Shown here piece after piece: positions 1 through 6,773 of a stretch of DNA of 64,000 bases (position 1 is the stretch's first letter; each line of letters begins with the position of its first letter). The stretch comes from CAXBNB01 sp965267535 (GTDB taxonomy: Bacteria; Bacteroidota; Bacteroidia; Cytophagales; Cyclobacteriaceae), in NCBI GenBank assembly GCA_965267535.1, contig OZ254082.1, forward strand, positions 1 through 64,000, given 5' to 3'. The notes beneath the pieces are model-generated. The model made no database searches and was not told the DNA's origin. It saw only the letters and a list, made by a program, of their open reading frames with translations. Made by a program: the position numbers and the translations under genes.

Positions 1-1
1 G

Positions 2-85
2 GATATTGCATTTTGTTTGCAGCTAGATCACTTTGATACCATTCCTATACTCGATGGAGATACACTTGTGGCGCTTGTTAGGTAG
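2..85 (+). CDS. 3' end of an unidentified gene (partial)
   Basis: An open frame enters from the left edge and stops at TAG 83-85. The 27 visible residues end in LDGDTLVALVR. Codon use and residue pattern look coding, and the stop falls just past the end of the convergent DUF4407 gene (8-base overlap), a usual arrangement for two real convergent genes. The fragment is too short to assign a family. Confidence 0.35.
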   Translation, partial: DIAFCLQLDHFDTIPILDGDTLVALVR

Positions 86-1079
86 CTACTACCCGATCAA
101 TCTTTCTTTCCAAATCCAGGTTGTTTAGTGCTATTTTTTCTTTTCTATAGTTGCTAAAGTAATGTTCCCTTACTTGCAGCAGGTCATCGTACGGACCTCT
201 CGGAGCTATGAGTTTTGTAGCTATGGGAGTAAGCTCCAACGCGATAATCAGTAGCAGTAGAAACCAATCGGCTAGAGCTATACTTGGATATTTTTTGCCC
301 AGCCTGTTGAGAGCGAGGAGCTGAAAAGATAAACCGTTGGTATCAGGCTTGTCAAATGCATTTATAGCAGTACGCTGCTCTTGTTTCAACAGGTTCATCT
401 GCTCTCTAATCTCCTCAATCAGCCTGTTATTCGTTTTTTTGAGCACATCCAGTTCCTGCTGTACTCTCATAGCATTGGCTTCCTTTATTTTATATATCGG
501 ACCCGGATTGATTTTACCTGACCCCCCGGATCCGTCAGCCTCTTGTCGGGCTTGTTCTATCAGTTTGTTGCGCAATTCTTCTTTTTTATAAATGGCCGCT
601 TGCAGAAATTCAACCTCAGTTTGCAGCGAGTCTTGCCGGTAGGCAAAGCGCTTTTTTACTTCGAGTTCTCTCTCCTGAGTCAATTCTTCTCCAATTAATT
701 GCAATTCGGTTTGTATTTCTTTGTCGAAAATCCGCAATTCCAATGGACGGGAAATTACTACAGCGATGAGTATAGCCAGCACCATTCGTGGTATAGCTTG
801 CAGCAATTCTTTACCGGGAGAGTGTTTTCGCATACTCAGCACAATGTAGCGATCGAGATTAAAAATGATTAATCCCCAAAATAGCCCTAATACCAGTGCC
901 AAGTATACATTGTCAAATACACTGTAGAGAGCATATCCGGCCGAAAGGCTTGCCAGTAAGCCTGTAAAAAGTATACTGGCACCAATGCCTACATATTTCG
1001 GTGTTTCAGTTGGGCACCTTTTCAGTAAAGGCAATGACGCGCCTGCACAATAGGCCAAAAAAGATTCAATCTTATTCAT
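78..1079 (-). CDS. DUF4407 domain membrane protein
   Basis: 333 residues, recognised as DUF4407 from the overall pattern. Near residues 30-110 there are three closely spaced membrane segments with the characteristic IIFNLDRYIV stretch between the second and third. A long charged coiled-coil region follows (about 120-245, Glu/Lys/Gln rich, with a Gly/Ser linker near 183-190). A last membrane segment lies near 270-290 (ADWFLLLLIIALELTP). The architecture suggests an inner-membrane protein with a large soluble coiled coil. The function of the family is unknown to me. The ATG at 1079 is the natural start, and the gene ends convergently against a partial gene at the window edge. Family call fairly sure; no role can be given. 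Confidence 0.85.
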   Translation of the reverse strand: MNKIESFLAYCAGASLPLLKRCPTETPKYVGIGASILFTGLLASLSAGYALYSVFDNVYLALVLGLFWGLIIFNLDRYIVLSMRKHSPGKELLQAIPRMVLAILIAVVISRPLELRIFDKEIQTELQLIGEELTQERELEVKKRFAYRQDSLQTEVEFLQAAIYKKEELRNKLIEQARQEADGSGGSGKINPGPIYKIKEANAMRVQQELDVLKKTNNRLIEEIREQMNLLKQEQRTAINAFDKPDTNGLSFQLLALNRLGKKYPSIALADWFLLLLIIALELTPIATKLIAPRGPYDDLLQVREHYFSNYRKEKIALNNLDLERKIDRVVAT

Positions 1080-1179
1080 ATCAATACGTATTTTCAGGAG
1101 TAGACTCTAATGCAACGATGTTTTTGATAATTATGTTGTATAGAATAGTTCCTGTTAATACAAGGTACATGGACAAAAA

Positions 1180-1362
1180 TTAAGAAAGGATTTTTGATGG
1201 CAACAAAAATAAAGCTTTGATGAAAGACAAAACCCCGTCTACTGCAAATCCTAAAATTCTGAAAGGCAGTAATATGAGCCAGATAAAAGGGTAGAGTACA
1301 AGAACCAGCAGGGCAAGAGGCCAGCATAATACAAGCAGAATAAGCCAAAGTAAAAATTTCAT
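1180..1362 (-). CDS. Small hydrophobic membrane protein (60 aa)
   Basis: A 60-residue protein made almost wholly of Leu, Ile, Val, Phe and Trp, beginning MKFLLWLILLVLCWPLALL. Two membrane segments (about 3-22 and 24-48) are split by a Pro. A short amphipathic tail with Lys residues follows (FIKALFLLPSKILS). Tiny proteins of this type, with repeated LLPFR-like elements, are common in Bacteroidota and have no known function. It lies on the same strand as and upstream of the DUF4407 gene, 100 bases away, so the two may be co-transcribed. An overlapping frame on the same strand (1094-1348) is poorer in character and was left out. Confidence 0.7.
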   Translation of the reverse strand: MKFLLWLILLVLCWPLALLVLVLYPFIWLILLPFRILGFAVDGVLSFIKALFLLPSKILS

Positions 1363-1425
1363 AGTTTTAATTTAAGTTTAATTTTTATCCTGTAACGCAA
1401 AGTGTGTAATTTGGTTGGATTCGGT

Positions 1426-1481
1426 TTTGCCAAATAAAATAAGTAATCATAACATTTGTAATTGGCACAGTATTTGGCAAA
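1426..1481. repeat. Inverted repeat TTTGCCAAAT / ATTTGGCAAA upstream of DUF4783 gene
   Basis: TTTGCCAAAT at 1426-1435 is followed 36 bases later by its exact reverse complement ATTTGGCAAA at 1472-1481. The pair lies 29-84 bases upstream of the DUF4783 start. A related pair follows the gene at 1921-1952. The spacing is too wide for a good terminator, and a paired protein-binding site is the simplest reading (inference). Confidence 0.45.
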
Positions 1482-1509
1482 TCACCTAAATAAGAAATAA
1501 CTTTAAGTA

Positions 1510-1890
1510 ATGAGATATATACTATTCACTCTTTTGTTTTCTTTAGCTACGGTAGCCACGGCACAGTCTACTACTGACAATGTGGCTGTGGCATTAAAAA
1601 CAGGAAGTTCTAAAGAGTTGATAAAATATTTCAATTCTGTTACAGAACTGAAAGTAGAAGATAAGGAAGCATTGTATAGCAAAGTACAGGCAGAGTCTAT
1701 TATCAGAGATTTTTTCGCAAAGTACCCTGCCAGAAACTTCACATACATTCATAAAGGGTCCTCGCCCGAGGGACTAAAATACAATATAGGCCGCTACTCA
1801 TCAGATCAGGGTAGCTTTAGAGTAGTTATGCTACTGAAACAAGTGCAAAATAAGTATGTGATAGACTCCATTACTTTCAATAAAGAATAA
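1510..1890 (+). CDS. DUF4783 domain secreted protein
   Basis: 126 residues. A clear N-terminal signal peptide (MRYILFTLLFSLATVATAQ) is followed by a compact NTF2-like alpha/beta domain matching DUF4783. Features are LKTGSSKELIKYFN near residue 30, the helix with IIRDFFAKYP near 65, and strands FTYIHKGSS and FRVVMLLKQ. Members are small periplasmic or exported proteins of Bacteroidota with no established activity. The gene stands alone between the inverted repeat upstream and a second GCCAAAT pair downstream. The family assignment is from sequence pattern, and the function is unknown. Confidence 0.85.
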   Translation: MRYILFTLLFSLATVATAQSTTDNVAVALKTGSSKELIKYFNSVTELKVEDKEALYSKVQAESIIRDFFAKYPARNFTYIHKGSSPEGLKYNIGRYSSDQGSFRVVMLLKQVQNKYVIDSITFNKE

Positions 1891-1920
1891 GTTGAGAATA
1901 CGGATTCAGTGTTGTTTTTA

Positions 1921-1952
1921 GCCAAATAGACAGAATTCTAAAGTCATTTGGC
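1921..1952. repeat. Inverted repeat GCCAAAT / ATTTGGC downstream of DUF4783 gene
   Basis: GCCAAAT 1921-1927 and ATTTGGC 1946-1952 are separated by 18 bases. This is the same 7-mer pair that lies upstream of the gene at 1429-1478, so four copies in two inverted pairs bracket the DUF4783 gene. No T-run follows the second arm, which argues against a simple terminator. Confidence 0.4.
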
Positions 1953-1995
1953 AGAATTTTGATGTCCGTTGTTTTTCTATTTGTAGGGTAGTTGG

Positions 1996-2129
1996 TTGAC
2001 ATCTAATACTACACATGATTTAGCACAACGGTGCTAGTTCTCAACACGAACCTTTTTCTCATAGCTAGTTTCTATAAATTGAAACATAGTGTTAATAAGC
2101 AACCCGATGGTGTACCATCGGGTTTTTTT
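1996..2129 (+). ncRNA. Possible small RNA in the DUF4783-gdh gap
   Basis: The 403-base gap 1891-2293 has no convincing ORF. It contains a TTGACA-like element at 1996-2001, a perfect 6-bp stem with a 4-base loop at 2021-2036 (TAGCAC-AACG-GTGCTA), and a strong intrinsic terminator at 2101-2129. The nearest upstream gene ends more than 200 bases before that terminator. A short independent transcript of about 100 bases would explain the layout; a long 3' UTR of the DUF4783 gene is the alternative. No known RNA family is recognised. Confidence 0.25.
2101..2129 (+). terminator. Intrinsic terminator before gdh
   Basis: AACCCGATGG (2101-2110), loop TGTA, CCATCGGGTT (2115-2124), then a run of T residues. 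This is a perfect 10-bp stem with a T-tail, reading on the plus strand. Confidence 0.9.
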
Positions 2130-2259
2130 ATGTCTCACCCAACAATCCACACTGCCGGTTGTATATGCTAAAATATTTTTTAACCTTTACTAAGCTAAAG
2201 CGTTGCATAATTTATGCACAAAGGCCAATGAGATAGGCCAGGATCACCGAGACTATATA

Positions 2260-2267
2260 TAATTTTG
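2260..2267 (+). promoter_or_regulatory. -7 promoter element of glutamate dehydrogenase
   Basis: TAATTTTG fits the Bacteroidota -7 consensus TAnnTTTG and lies 27 bases before the gdh ATG. No clear TTG -33 element is seen at the expected distance. Confidence 0.5.
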
Positions 2268-2293
2268 CATCATCCAAAAACAACATTATACAA

Positions 2294-3571
2294 ATGATAA
2301 ATTACATAGAACCGGCTCCCATAAAGGATAAAGAAAATCCTTTTGAGTCTATGATGTCCAGGTTTCATATAGCTTCTCAGGCTCTCGGTCTGGACGATGA
2401 ATTATACGAAGTATTAAAATCTCCCACAAAACAGGTAACAGTAAATTTGCCAGTCACGATGGACGATGGCTCAATCAAGGTTTTTGAGGGTCATCGAGTG
2501 GTACATTCCAATATTTTGGGGCCATCAAAAGGTGGTGTCAGGTATGATATGGGCGTGAATATAGATGAGGTAAAGGCACTGGCCGCCTGGATGACCTGGA
2601 AATGTGCTGTGGTGGATATACCCTATGGAGGTGCAAAAGGAGGTATCAAGTGCAACCCTAGGGAGATGTCTGCCGGGGAGATAGAGCGACTTACCCGTGC
2701 TTATACTCAATCGATGAACGAAATTTTTGGGCCGGATAGAGATATACCTGCTCCGGATATGGGTACAGGCCCTAATGAAATGGCCTGGATGATGGATGAA
2801 TTTTCTAAGGCCAGAGGTATGACCGTGAACGCCGTAGTGACCGGAAAACCACTAGTACTGGGTGGCTCATTGGGGCGTACAGAAGCTACTGGCCGGGGAG
2901 TGATGATATCTACTCTGGCGGCTATGGCCAAAATGGAAATCAATCCTTTTAATGCTACCTGCGCCATACAGGGGTTTGGCAATGTAGGTTCATGGGCAGC
3001 AAAACTACTCGGAGAGCGAGGGGTGAAAATAGTAGCAATAAGTGACCTTTCGGGTGCTTACTACAATAAAAACGGTATTGATATAGAGAAAGCAATAGAA
3101 TACAGAGATAAAAACAACCGGATGCTTGAAGGCTTGCCTGGTGCAGAAAAGATCGATGGCGAGGAATTATTGTTGCTCGATGTAGATGTGCTTATTCCGG
3201 CGGCTATGGAAGATGTGATAACCAAACAAAATGCTGATGGGATAAAAGCCAAACTGATTGTGGAAGGAGCAAATGGCCCAACATCATACAAAGCCGATTC
3301 CATTTTACACGAAAAAGGAATTGTAGCAGTGCCTGATATTTTGGCCAATGCAGGAGGAGTTACGGTATCTTACTTTGAGTGGGTACAAAACAGGCTGGGC
3401 TACAAATGGACAAGAGAAAGAGTGAATAGAAGGTCAGATAGAATTATGAAAACGGCATTCAATAATGTGTTTGAAACTTCTAAAGAATATAACGTATCTT
3501 TGCGGATAGCTGCCTATATAGTAGCAGTGCAGAAAGTGTCGCAAACCTACAAATACAGGGGCGGTTTTTAA
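2294..3571 (+). CDS. gdhA: Glutamate dehydrogenase (Glu/Leu/Phe/Val dehydrogenase family)
   Basis: 425 residues, the usual length for small hexameric glutamate dehydrogenases, which interconvert glutamate with 2-oxoglutarate and ammonia in the cytosol. The substrate domain shows the conserved Lys residues in GPSKGGVRY (K79), MTWKCAV (K103) and YGGAKGGIK (K115), plus APDMGTGPNEM. The Rossmann domain carries IQGFGNVGS near 225-233, and the C-terminal part has EGANGPT and DILANAGGVTVSYFEW. Cofactor preference (NAD or NADP) cannot be settled by eye. The gene has its own promoter-like element. psd follows within 60 bases and may be read through. The gdhA symbol follows the family and does not imply a tested cofactor. 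Confidence 0.95.
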   Translation: MINYIEPAPIKDKENPFESMMSRFHIASQALGLDDELYEVLKSPTKQVTVNLPVTMDDGSIKVFEGHRVVHSNILGPSKGGVRYDMGVNIDEVKALAAWMTWKCAVVDIPYGGAKGGIKCNPREMSAGEIERLTRAYTQSMNEIFGPDRDIPAPDMGTGPNEMAWMMDEFSKARGMTVNAVVTGKPLVLGGSLGRTEATGRGVMISTLAAMAKMEINPFNATCAIQGFGNVGSWAAKLLGERGVKIVAISDLSGAYYNKNGIDIEKAIEYRDKNNRMLEGLPGAEKIDGEELLLLDVDVLIPAAMEDVITKQNADGIKAKLIVEGANGPTSYKADSILHEKGIVAVPDILANAGGVTVSYFEWVQNRLGYKWTRERVNRRSDRIMKTAFNNVFETSKEYNVSLRIAAYIVAVQKVSQTYKYRGGF

Positions 3572-3629
3572 TCCCTTCTGGTCTTTGGGTCTTTGTGGTA
3601 CAGGATTATTTAAATATCACATTTTATTT

Positions 3630-4289
3630 ATGACTATACATAAGGAAGGAAGGCTGTTGCTACTTGTAATGGCTTTAGTGTTCATAGCATTAAACATTGC
3701 TGTTTCACATTTTTACCCTCAGCATTCCTTACTTCAGCAAATAGTACTGGCAAGTACTATAGTTCTGTTTTTGATTGTATTACAGTTCTTCAGAAACCCC
3801 AAAATCGTTACCCCTGTAAATGAAAAGCAGGTGATAGCACCGGCAGACGGAAAGGTTGTAGTGATCGAGGAGGTAGTAGAGAACGAGTATTTTAAAGAAA
3901 AGAGAAAACAGATATCTGTATTTATGTCGCCGGTGAATGTGCACGTAAATAGAAGCCCTGTAGCGGGTATAGTCAAGTATTTCAAATATCATGCAGGCAA
4001 ATACCTGGTAGCATGGCATCCTAAGTCTAGTACAGAAAACGAGCGAACTACCATGGTAGTAGATATGGGAAATGGCTTGGAAGTGCTGGTAAGACAGATC
4101 GCCGGAGCTTTGGCAAGAAGGATAAAATGGTATGTGGAGGAAGGAACTCCTCTGGCTCAGGGTGGAGAATTTGGATTTATCAAATTTGGTTCACGTGTAG
4201 ATGTTTTTCTTCCTCTGGATGCGGAAGTAAAAGTGTCGATCGGAGACAAAACTAAAGGAGGCAGAACCGTACTTGCAGAGCTGCCCTGA
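3630..4289 (+). CDS. psd: Phosphatidylserine decarboxylase proenzyme
   Basis: Converts phosphatidylserine to phosphatidylethanolamine at the inner membrane. The start ATG at 3630 (MTIHKEGRLLL) is preferred over an upstream in-frame start because it gives the usual length of about 219 residues. Two membrane segments lie near residues 10-50 (LLLVMALVFIALNIAVSHF; IVLASTIVLFLIVLQFF). Next come APADGKV, FMSPVNVHVNRSP and WHPKSSTENERT, all typical of the short PSD-A class. The self-cleavage site is the Gly187-Ser188 pair in IKFGSRVDVF, where Ser188 becomes the pyruvoyl group. The preceding enzyme of the pathway, PssA, is encoded at 45.6-46.3 kb. Confidence 0.93.
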   Translation: MTIHKEGRLLLLVMALVFIALNIAVSHFYPQHSLLQQIVLASTIVLFLIVLQFFRNPKIVTPVNEKQVIAPADGKVVVIEEVVENEYFKEKRKQISVFMSPVNVHVNRSPVAGIVKYFKYHAGKYLVAWHPKSSTENERTTMVVDMGNGLEVLVRQIAGALARRIKWYVEEGTPLAQGGEFGFIKFGSRVDVFLPLDAEVKVSIGDKTKGGRTVLAELP

Positions 4290-4306
4290 TTATAGAGATA
4301 ATAACG

Positions 4307-4358
4307 ATTGTACTAAAAAACCTTTCTTATATAATTAGGAAAGGTTTTTTAGTACAAT
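4307..4358. terminator. Bidirectional terminator between psd and rluB
   Basis: A perfect 20-bp inverted repeat: left arm 4307-4326, 12-base loop, right arm 4339-4358. The A-run and T-run are inside the arms, so it can end transcripts from either side. The right arm lies in the coding sequence of the convergent pseudouridine synthase and encodes its last residues (IIVLKNL). Confidence 0.9.
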
Positions 4359-5102
4359 AATTTCCTTGGAAGATAAAAAACGCCACTTGCCCCGGGGCAG
4401 GTCTTTTTTAGTGAGCGGGCCATACATTGTGCGGTCTAGTTTTACAACCTCATAACCCAGATGCTCAAATATTCTTCTCACTATTCTGTTTTTACCTACA
4501 TGTATTTCCAGACCTATTGTTTTTCGATCACCACTAAGTATGGCGGCATTATCTACTTTTACAGGGCCATCTTCAAGCTGTAGCGTGTCGTTTAGTTGCT
4601 CAAAGTGAAGTTTAGTCAGAGGTTTGTCAAGCTCAGCCTGATATATTTTCTTAATTTGATAAGAAGGGTGTGTTAGTTTTTCTGCAAGCTGGCCGTCGTT
4701 GGTAAATAACAGCAGGCCGGTGGTGTTTCTGTCGAGTCGTCCTACAGGATAAATTCTTTCCTTGCAGGCTTTAGCTACTAAATCCATGACAGTACGCCTG
4801 TTGTGTGTGTCTTCCATGGTAGTGATAAAGTCTTTGGGCTTGTTGAGAAGCACATAATTAAACTTTTCGGGGCGTATGGGTTTATTGTTATAAAGTACTT
4901 TATCGGATTTTTGCACCTGATAGCCCATTTCGGTCACTACCTGATCATTTACTTTTATCTGACCTGTTTTTATAAGTTCATCAGCATTTCTGCGTGAGCA
5001 AACCCCCGCGTTAGCGATAAACTTATTGAGCCGCATAGGGTAGTCGGTGTTCTTTTCGGGTACTTTCTGAACCGGTTTTGGGTTTGATTTTTTCTTTTGC
5101 AT
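4335..5102 (-). CDS. rluB: rRNA pseudouridine synthase, RsuA/RluB family
   Basis: 255 residues. A Lys-rich N-terminal extension (1-22) precedes an S4 RNA-binding domain (about 24-70: RLNKFIANAGVCSRR, DELIKTGQIKVN). The catalytic domain follows, with FNYVLLNKPKDFITT and the active-site motif GRLDRNTTGLLLFTNDG, where Asp124 is the expected catalytic residue. It also has THPSYQIKKIYQ and the late element GKNRIVRRIFEHLGYEV, where E. coli-type enzymes have RQVRRM. The product should isomerise one uridine in 23S rRNA (RluB type), though RluE/RsuA-type specificity cannot be excluded. Its last codons form one arm of the terminator stem at 4307-4358. Confidence 0.88.
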   Translation of the reverse strand: MQKKKSNPKPVQKVPEKNTDYPMRLNKFIANAGVCSRRNADELIKTGQIKVNDQVVTEMGYQVQKSDKVLYNNKPIRPEKFNYVLLNKPKDFITTMEDTHNRRTVMDLVAKACKERIYPVGRLDRNTTGLLLFTNDGQLAEKLTHPSYQIKKIYQAELDKPLTKLHFEQLNDTLQLEDGPVKVDNAAILSGDRKTIGLEIHVGKNRIVRRIFEHLGYEVVKLDRTMYGPLTKKDLPRGKWRFLSSKEIIVLKNLS

Positions 5103-5116
5103 TAATGTTTTCTGTA

Positions 5117-5385
5117 TTATAATGAAGGCCCTTTGCCTTTTCCTGACTTCTTAAACACTCGCTTGAGTAAAGTGGGCTTTTTTTCTATCGGTATAGTTTT
5201 TTGACGATCTAAAATTTTTCTGAGTTCTTGAGCATCCACTAAGTCCTTCATACTTCCGTCATATCTTTTGATATTACTTTTGATTTCGATTAAATCTTTT
5301 AATCCAATAACTGGTATTGTAAAAACTCAACATTATTATTACTGAGCTTTTGGATAATTTCTTTATAGAAACCATCTATTTCCAT
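5117..5385 (-). pseudogene. Decayed nucleotidyltransferase with internal deletion
   Basis: From ATG 5385 a frame reads MEIDGFYKEIIQKLSNNNVEF and stops early near 5299. A second frame, entered near the same point, reads TIPVIGLKDLIEIKSNIK and later DLVDAQELRKIL, then a basic tail ending GKGKGPSL at TAA 5117. Together they look like the first 20-odd and last 65-odd residues of a DUF6036-like nucleotidyltransferase. The middle, which should hold the GGxA and Asp-x-Asp catalytic motifs, is missing and the frame is shifted. The start overlaps the stop of the small gene upstream (ATGGAAATAG), the usual arrangement for an intact two-gene module. The family call rests on memory of the termini. Confidence 0.55.
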
Positions 5386-5555
5386 TCGATTTTTCTTTCC
5401 GATTTCTTGTTAACCTTTCGGTTACCTTGTGAGCAAATCTCCATCAAATAGTCCCACTTTTTATTAGGCGACCACCTCAAAAAGTTATCTACAAATTCAC
5501 TTTGTTGCTCATCGGCATTTTTGTGATTTATGTTCCAATCTATTTTTCTAGACAT
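5376..5555 (-). CDS. Small protein paired with decayed nucleotidyltransferase (59 aa)
   Basis: ATG 5555 to TAG 5376, 59 residues beginning MSRKIDWNINHKNADEQQ and containing FVDNFLRWSPNKKWDYLM, then a basic tail (RKVNKKSERKIEWK). It is preceded by a good -7 element (5597-5604) and its stop overlaps the start of the decayed gene, so it looks like the first gene of a two-gene unit. Such pairs of a short helical protein with a nucleotidyltransferase resemble toxin-antitoxin-like modules, but no activity is shown. With its partner broken, it may be a remnant. Confidence 0.55.
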   Translation of the reverse strand: MSRKIDWNINHKNADEQQSEFVDNFLRWSPNKKWDYLMEICSQGNRKVNKKSERKIEWK

Positions 5556-5596
5556 TTTCTATCGCTTTATGGCGCAGTACGTTGCACTTACCTGTG

Positions 5597-5604
5597 CAAA
5601 GGTA
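5597..5604 (-). promoter_or_regulatory. -7 promoter element of the small-protein/nucleotidyltransferase unit
   Basis: On the minus strand the bases read TACCTTTG, an exact TAnnTTTG match, 41 bases before the ATG at 5555. No clear -33 TTG is found. Confidence 0.55.
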
Positions 5605-5681
5605 GTTATTTTTAGTGCAGGTATACCTGTATAGGGATTATTCAAAAACCGATAGTATTCGCAGGAGTAGGTAGTCAGGGT

Positions 5682-6242
5682 TTACTCTTCGTTTTCCCCT
5701 ATTGAGTTTTGGTTTTCTACGAATTCTTTCGGTGAAGGTAAATCTTTGAGGTCGTTGATGCCGAAGTAATCCATAAAGACAGAGCTGGTTCCGTATATAG
5801 TGGGTCGGCCTACGGTTTCAGCTTTTCCCCTGATTTCTATTAGTTCTTTTTCCAGCAGTTTATGGATGGCATAATCGCAGTTTACACCCCTAACCTGTTC
5901 TACTTCTGCTTTGGTTACAGGCTGTTTGTATGCAATGATGGCGAGGGTTTCCAGCGAAGAATTGGAAAGTCGTTTTTTTGATTGTTGTTTTAGCAATATG
6001 CTAATACTACTTTGGTAAGCAGGTTTGGTTAAAAACTGGTACCCTCCCCCGCTTTTAATGGGCTCGAAAGAGTACTCGTCTTGTTGGTATTTTTCTTGTA
6101 GGATACCGATAGCCTGCTCAATGTCTTCTATCGGTACATCCGCTTCAAACATTTCAGAGAGACAATTTTTGAGCTCATCAGTTTTTATAGGTTTTTGTGA
6201 GCAAAAGATAAGAGCCTCGATATGATTAACCAGGTAATCCAA
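5682..6242 (-). CDS. scpB: Segregation and condensation protein B (ScpB)
   Basis: 186 residues. ScpB dimers bind the ScpA kleisin of the SMC complex that organises and separates chromosomes. Two winged-helix domains are visible. The first spans about 5-80 (VNHIEALIFCSQKPI, FLTKPAYQ). The second spans about 90-160 and has the signature SLETLAIIAYKQPVTKAEVEQVRGV followed by GRPTIYGTS. A short acidic tail closes the protein. It is one base from the DksA-like gene upstream, so the two are co-transcribed. scpA and smc are not in the window. Confidence 0.93.
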   Translation of the reverse strand: MDYLVNHIEALIFCSQKPIKTDELKNCLSEMFEADVPIEDIEQAIGILQEKYQQDEYSFEPIKSGGGYQFLTKPAYQSSISILLKQQSKKRLSNSSLETLAIIAYKQPVTKAEVEQVRGVNCDYAIHKLLEKELIEIRGKAETVGRPTIYGTSSVFMDYFGINDLKDLPSPKEFVENQNSIGENEE

Positions 6243-6243
6243 T

Positions 6244-6621
6244 TTAGCCGTTTTGTTTGAGCTTGGACGCTATAGACATAGTAGTGTGAGGTACAGCTCT
6301 AAGTCTTTCTTTGCTTATAAGTTTACCGGATTCTGAGCAAATCCCATAAGTACCATTTTTAATCCTGATAAGAGCGTTTTCCAGGTTTTTGATAAACTTT
6401 TGCTGGCGTGCAGCTAGCTGGTTAAGGCTTTCTTTTTCAGCTGTATCCGCACCGTCTTCTAGTGTTTTTACATTTCCAAATGTACTATCAGTACCCGTGT
6501 CACCACTTTTGGTAATGGATTCTTTAATGTACTTCAGTTCGCTGTGAGCTTTTTCGAGCTTCTCAAGTATCAGAGTTTCAAACTCTTTAAGCTCTTCGTC
6601 GGAGTATCTGGTTTTTTCCAT
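6244..6621 (-). CDS. DksA/TraR-family protein lacking the zinc cysteines
   Basis: From the ATG at 6621 (MEKTRYSDEELKEFE) the protein has 125 residues; an in-frame TTG at 6630 would add only three. The N-terminal half is a helical coiled-coil hairpin. The C-terminal half has the DksA-like segment GTYGICSESGKLISKERLRAVPH. In the usual zinc finger four Cys bind zinc. Here only Cys95 remains, and the other three positions are Ser98, Ser116 and Ser119, so zinc binding is not expected. DksA-type proteins bind the secondary channel of RNA polymerase; whether this one does is inference. Bacteroidota relatives I recall also lack these Cys. It probably sits in an operon with scpB. Confidence 0.8.
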   Translation of the reverse strand: MEKTRYSDEELKEFETLILEKLEKAHSELKYIKESITKSGDTGTDSTFGNVKTLEDGADTAEKESLNQLAARQQKFIKNLENALIRIKNGTYGICSESGKLISKERLRAVPHTTMSIASKLKQNG

Positions 6622-6773
6622 GGTTTGCAATTGAAATGTGACAAGAAAGCGCTAAAGTAAACCATGACCATCAAAATTAAAATAATTTCGACATCCAAAT
6701 TTTGGACTTTTTTCAGATCATTTTTTGTCAAAGTGTTGATTGCCAATGCATTGTAAAAAACGCTAAAATAAGG

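Noticed and set aside
1094..1348. 84-residue minus frame overlapping the small membrane protein
   Set aside because: The 60-residue frame in the other phase has a clean, repeated membrane pattern; this one is a shadow with scattered Cys and His.
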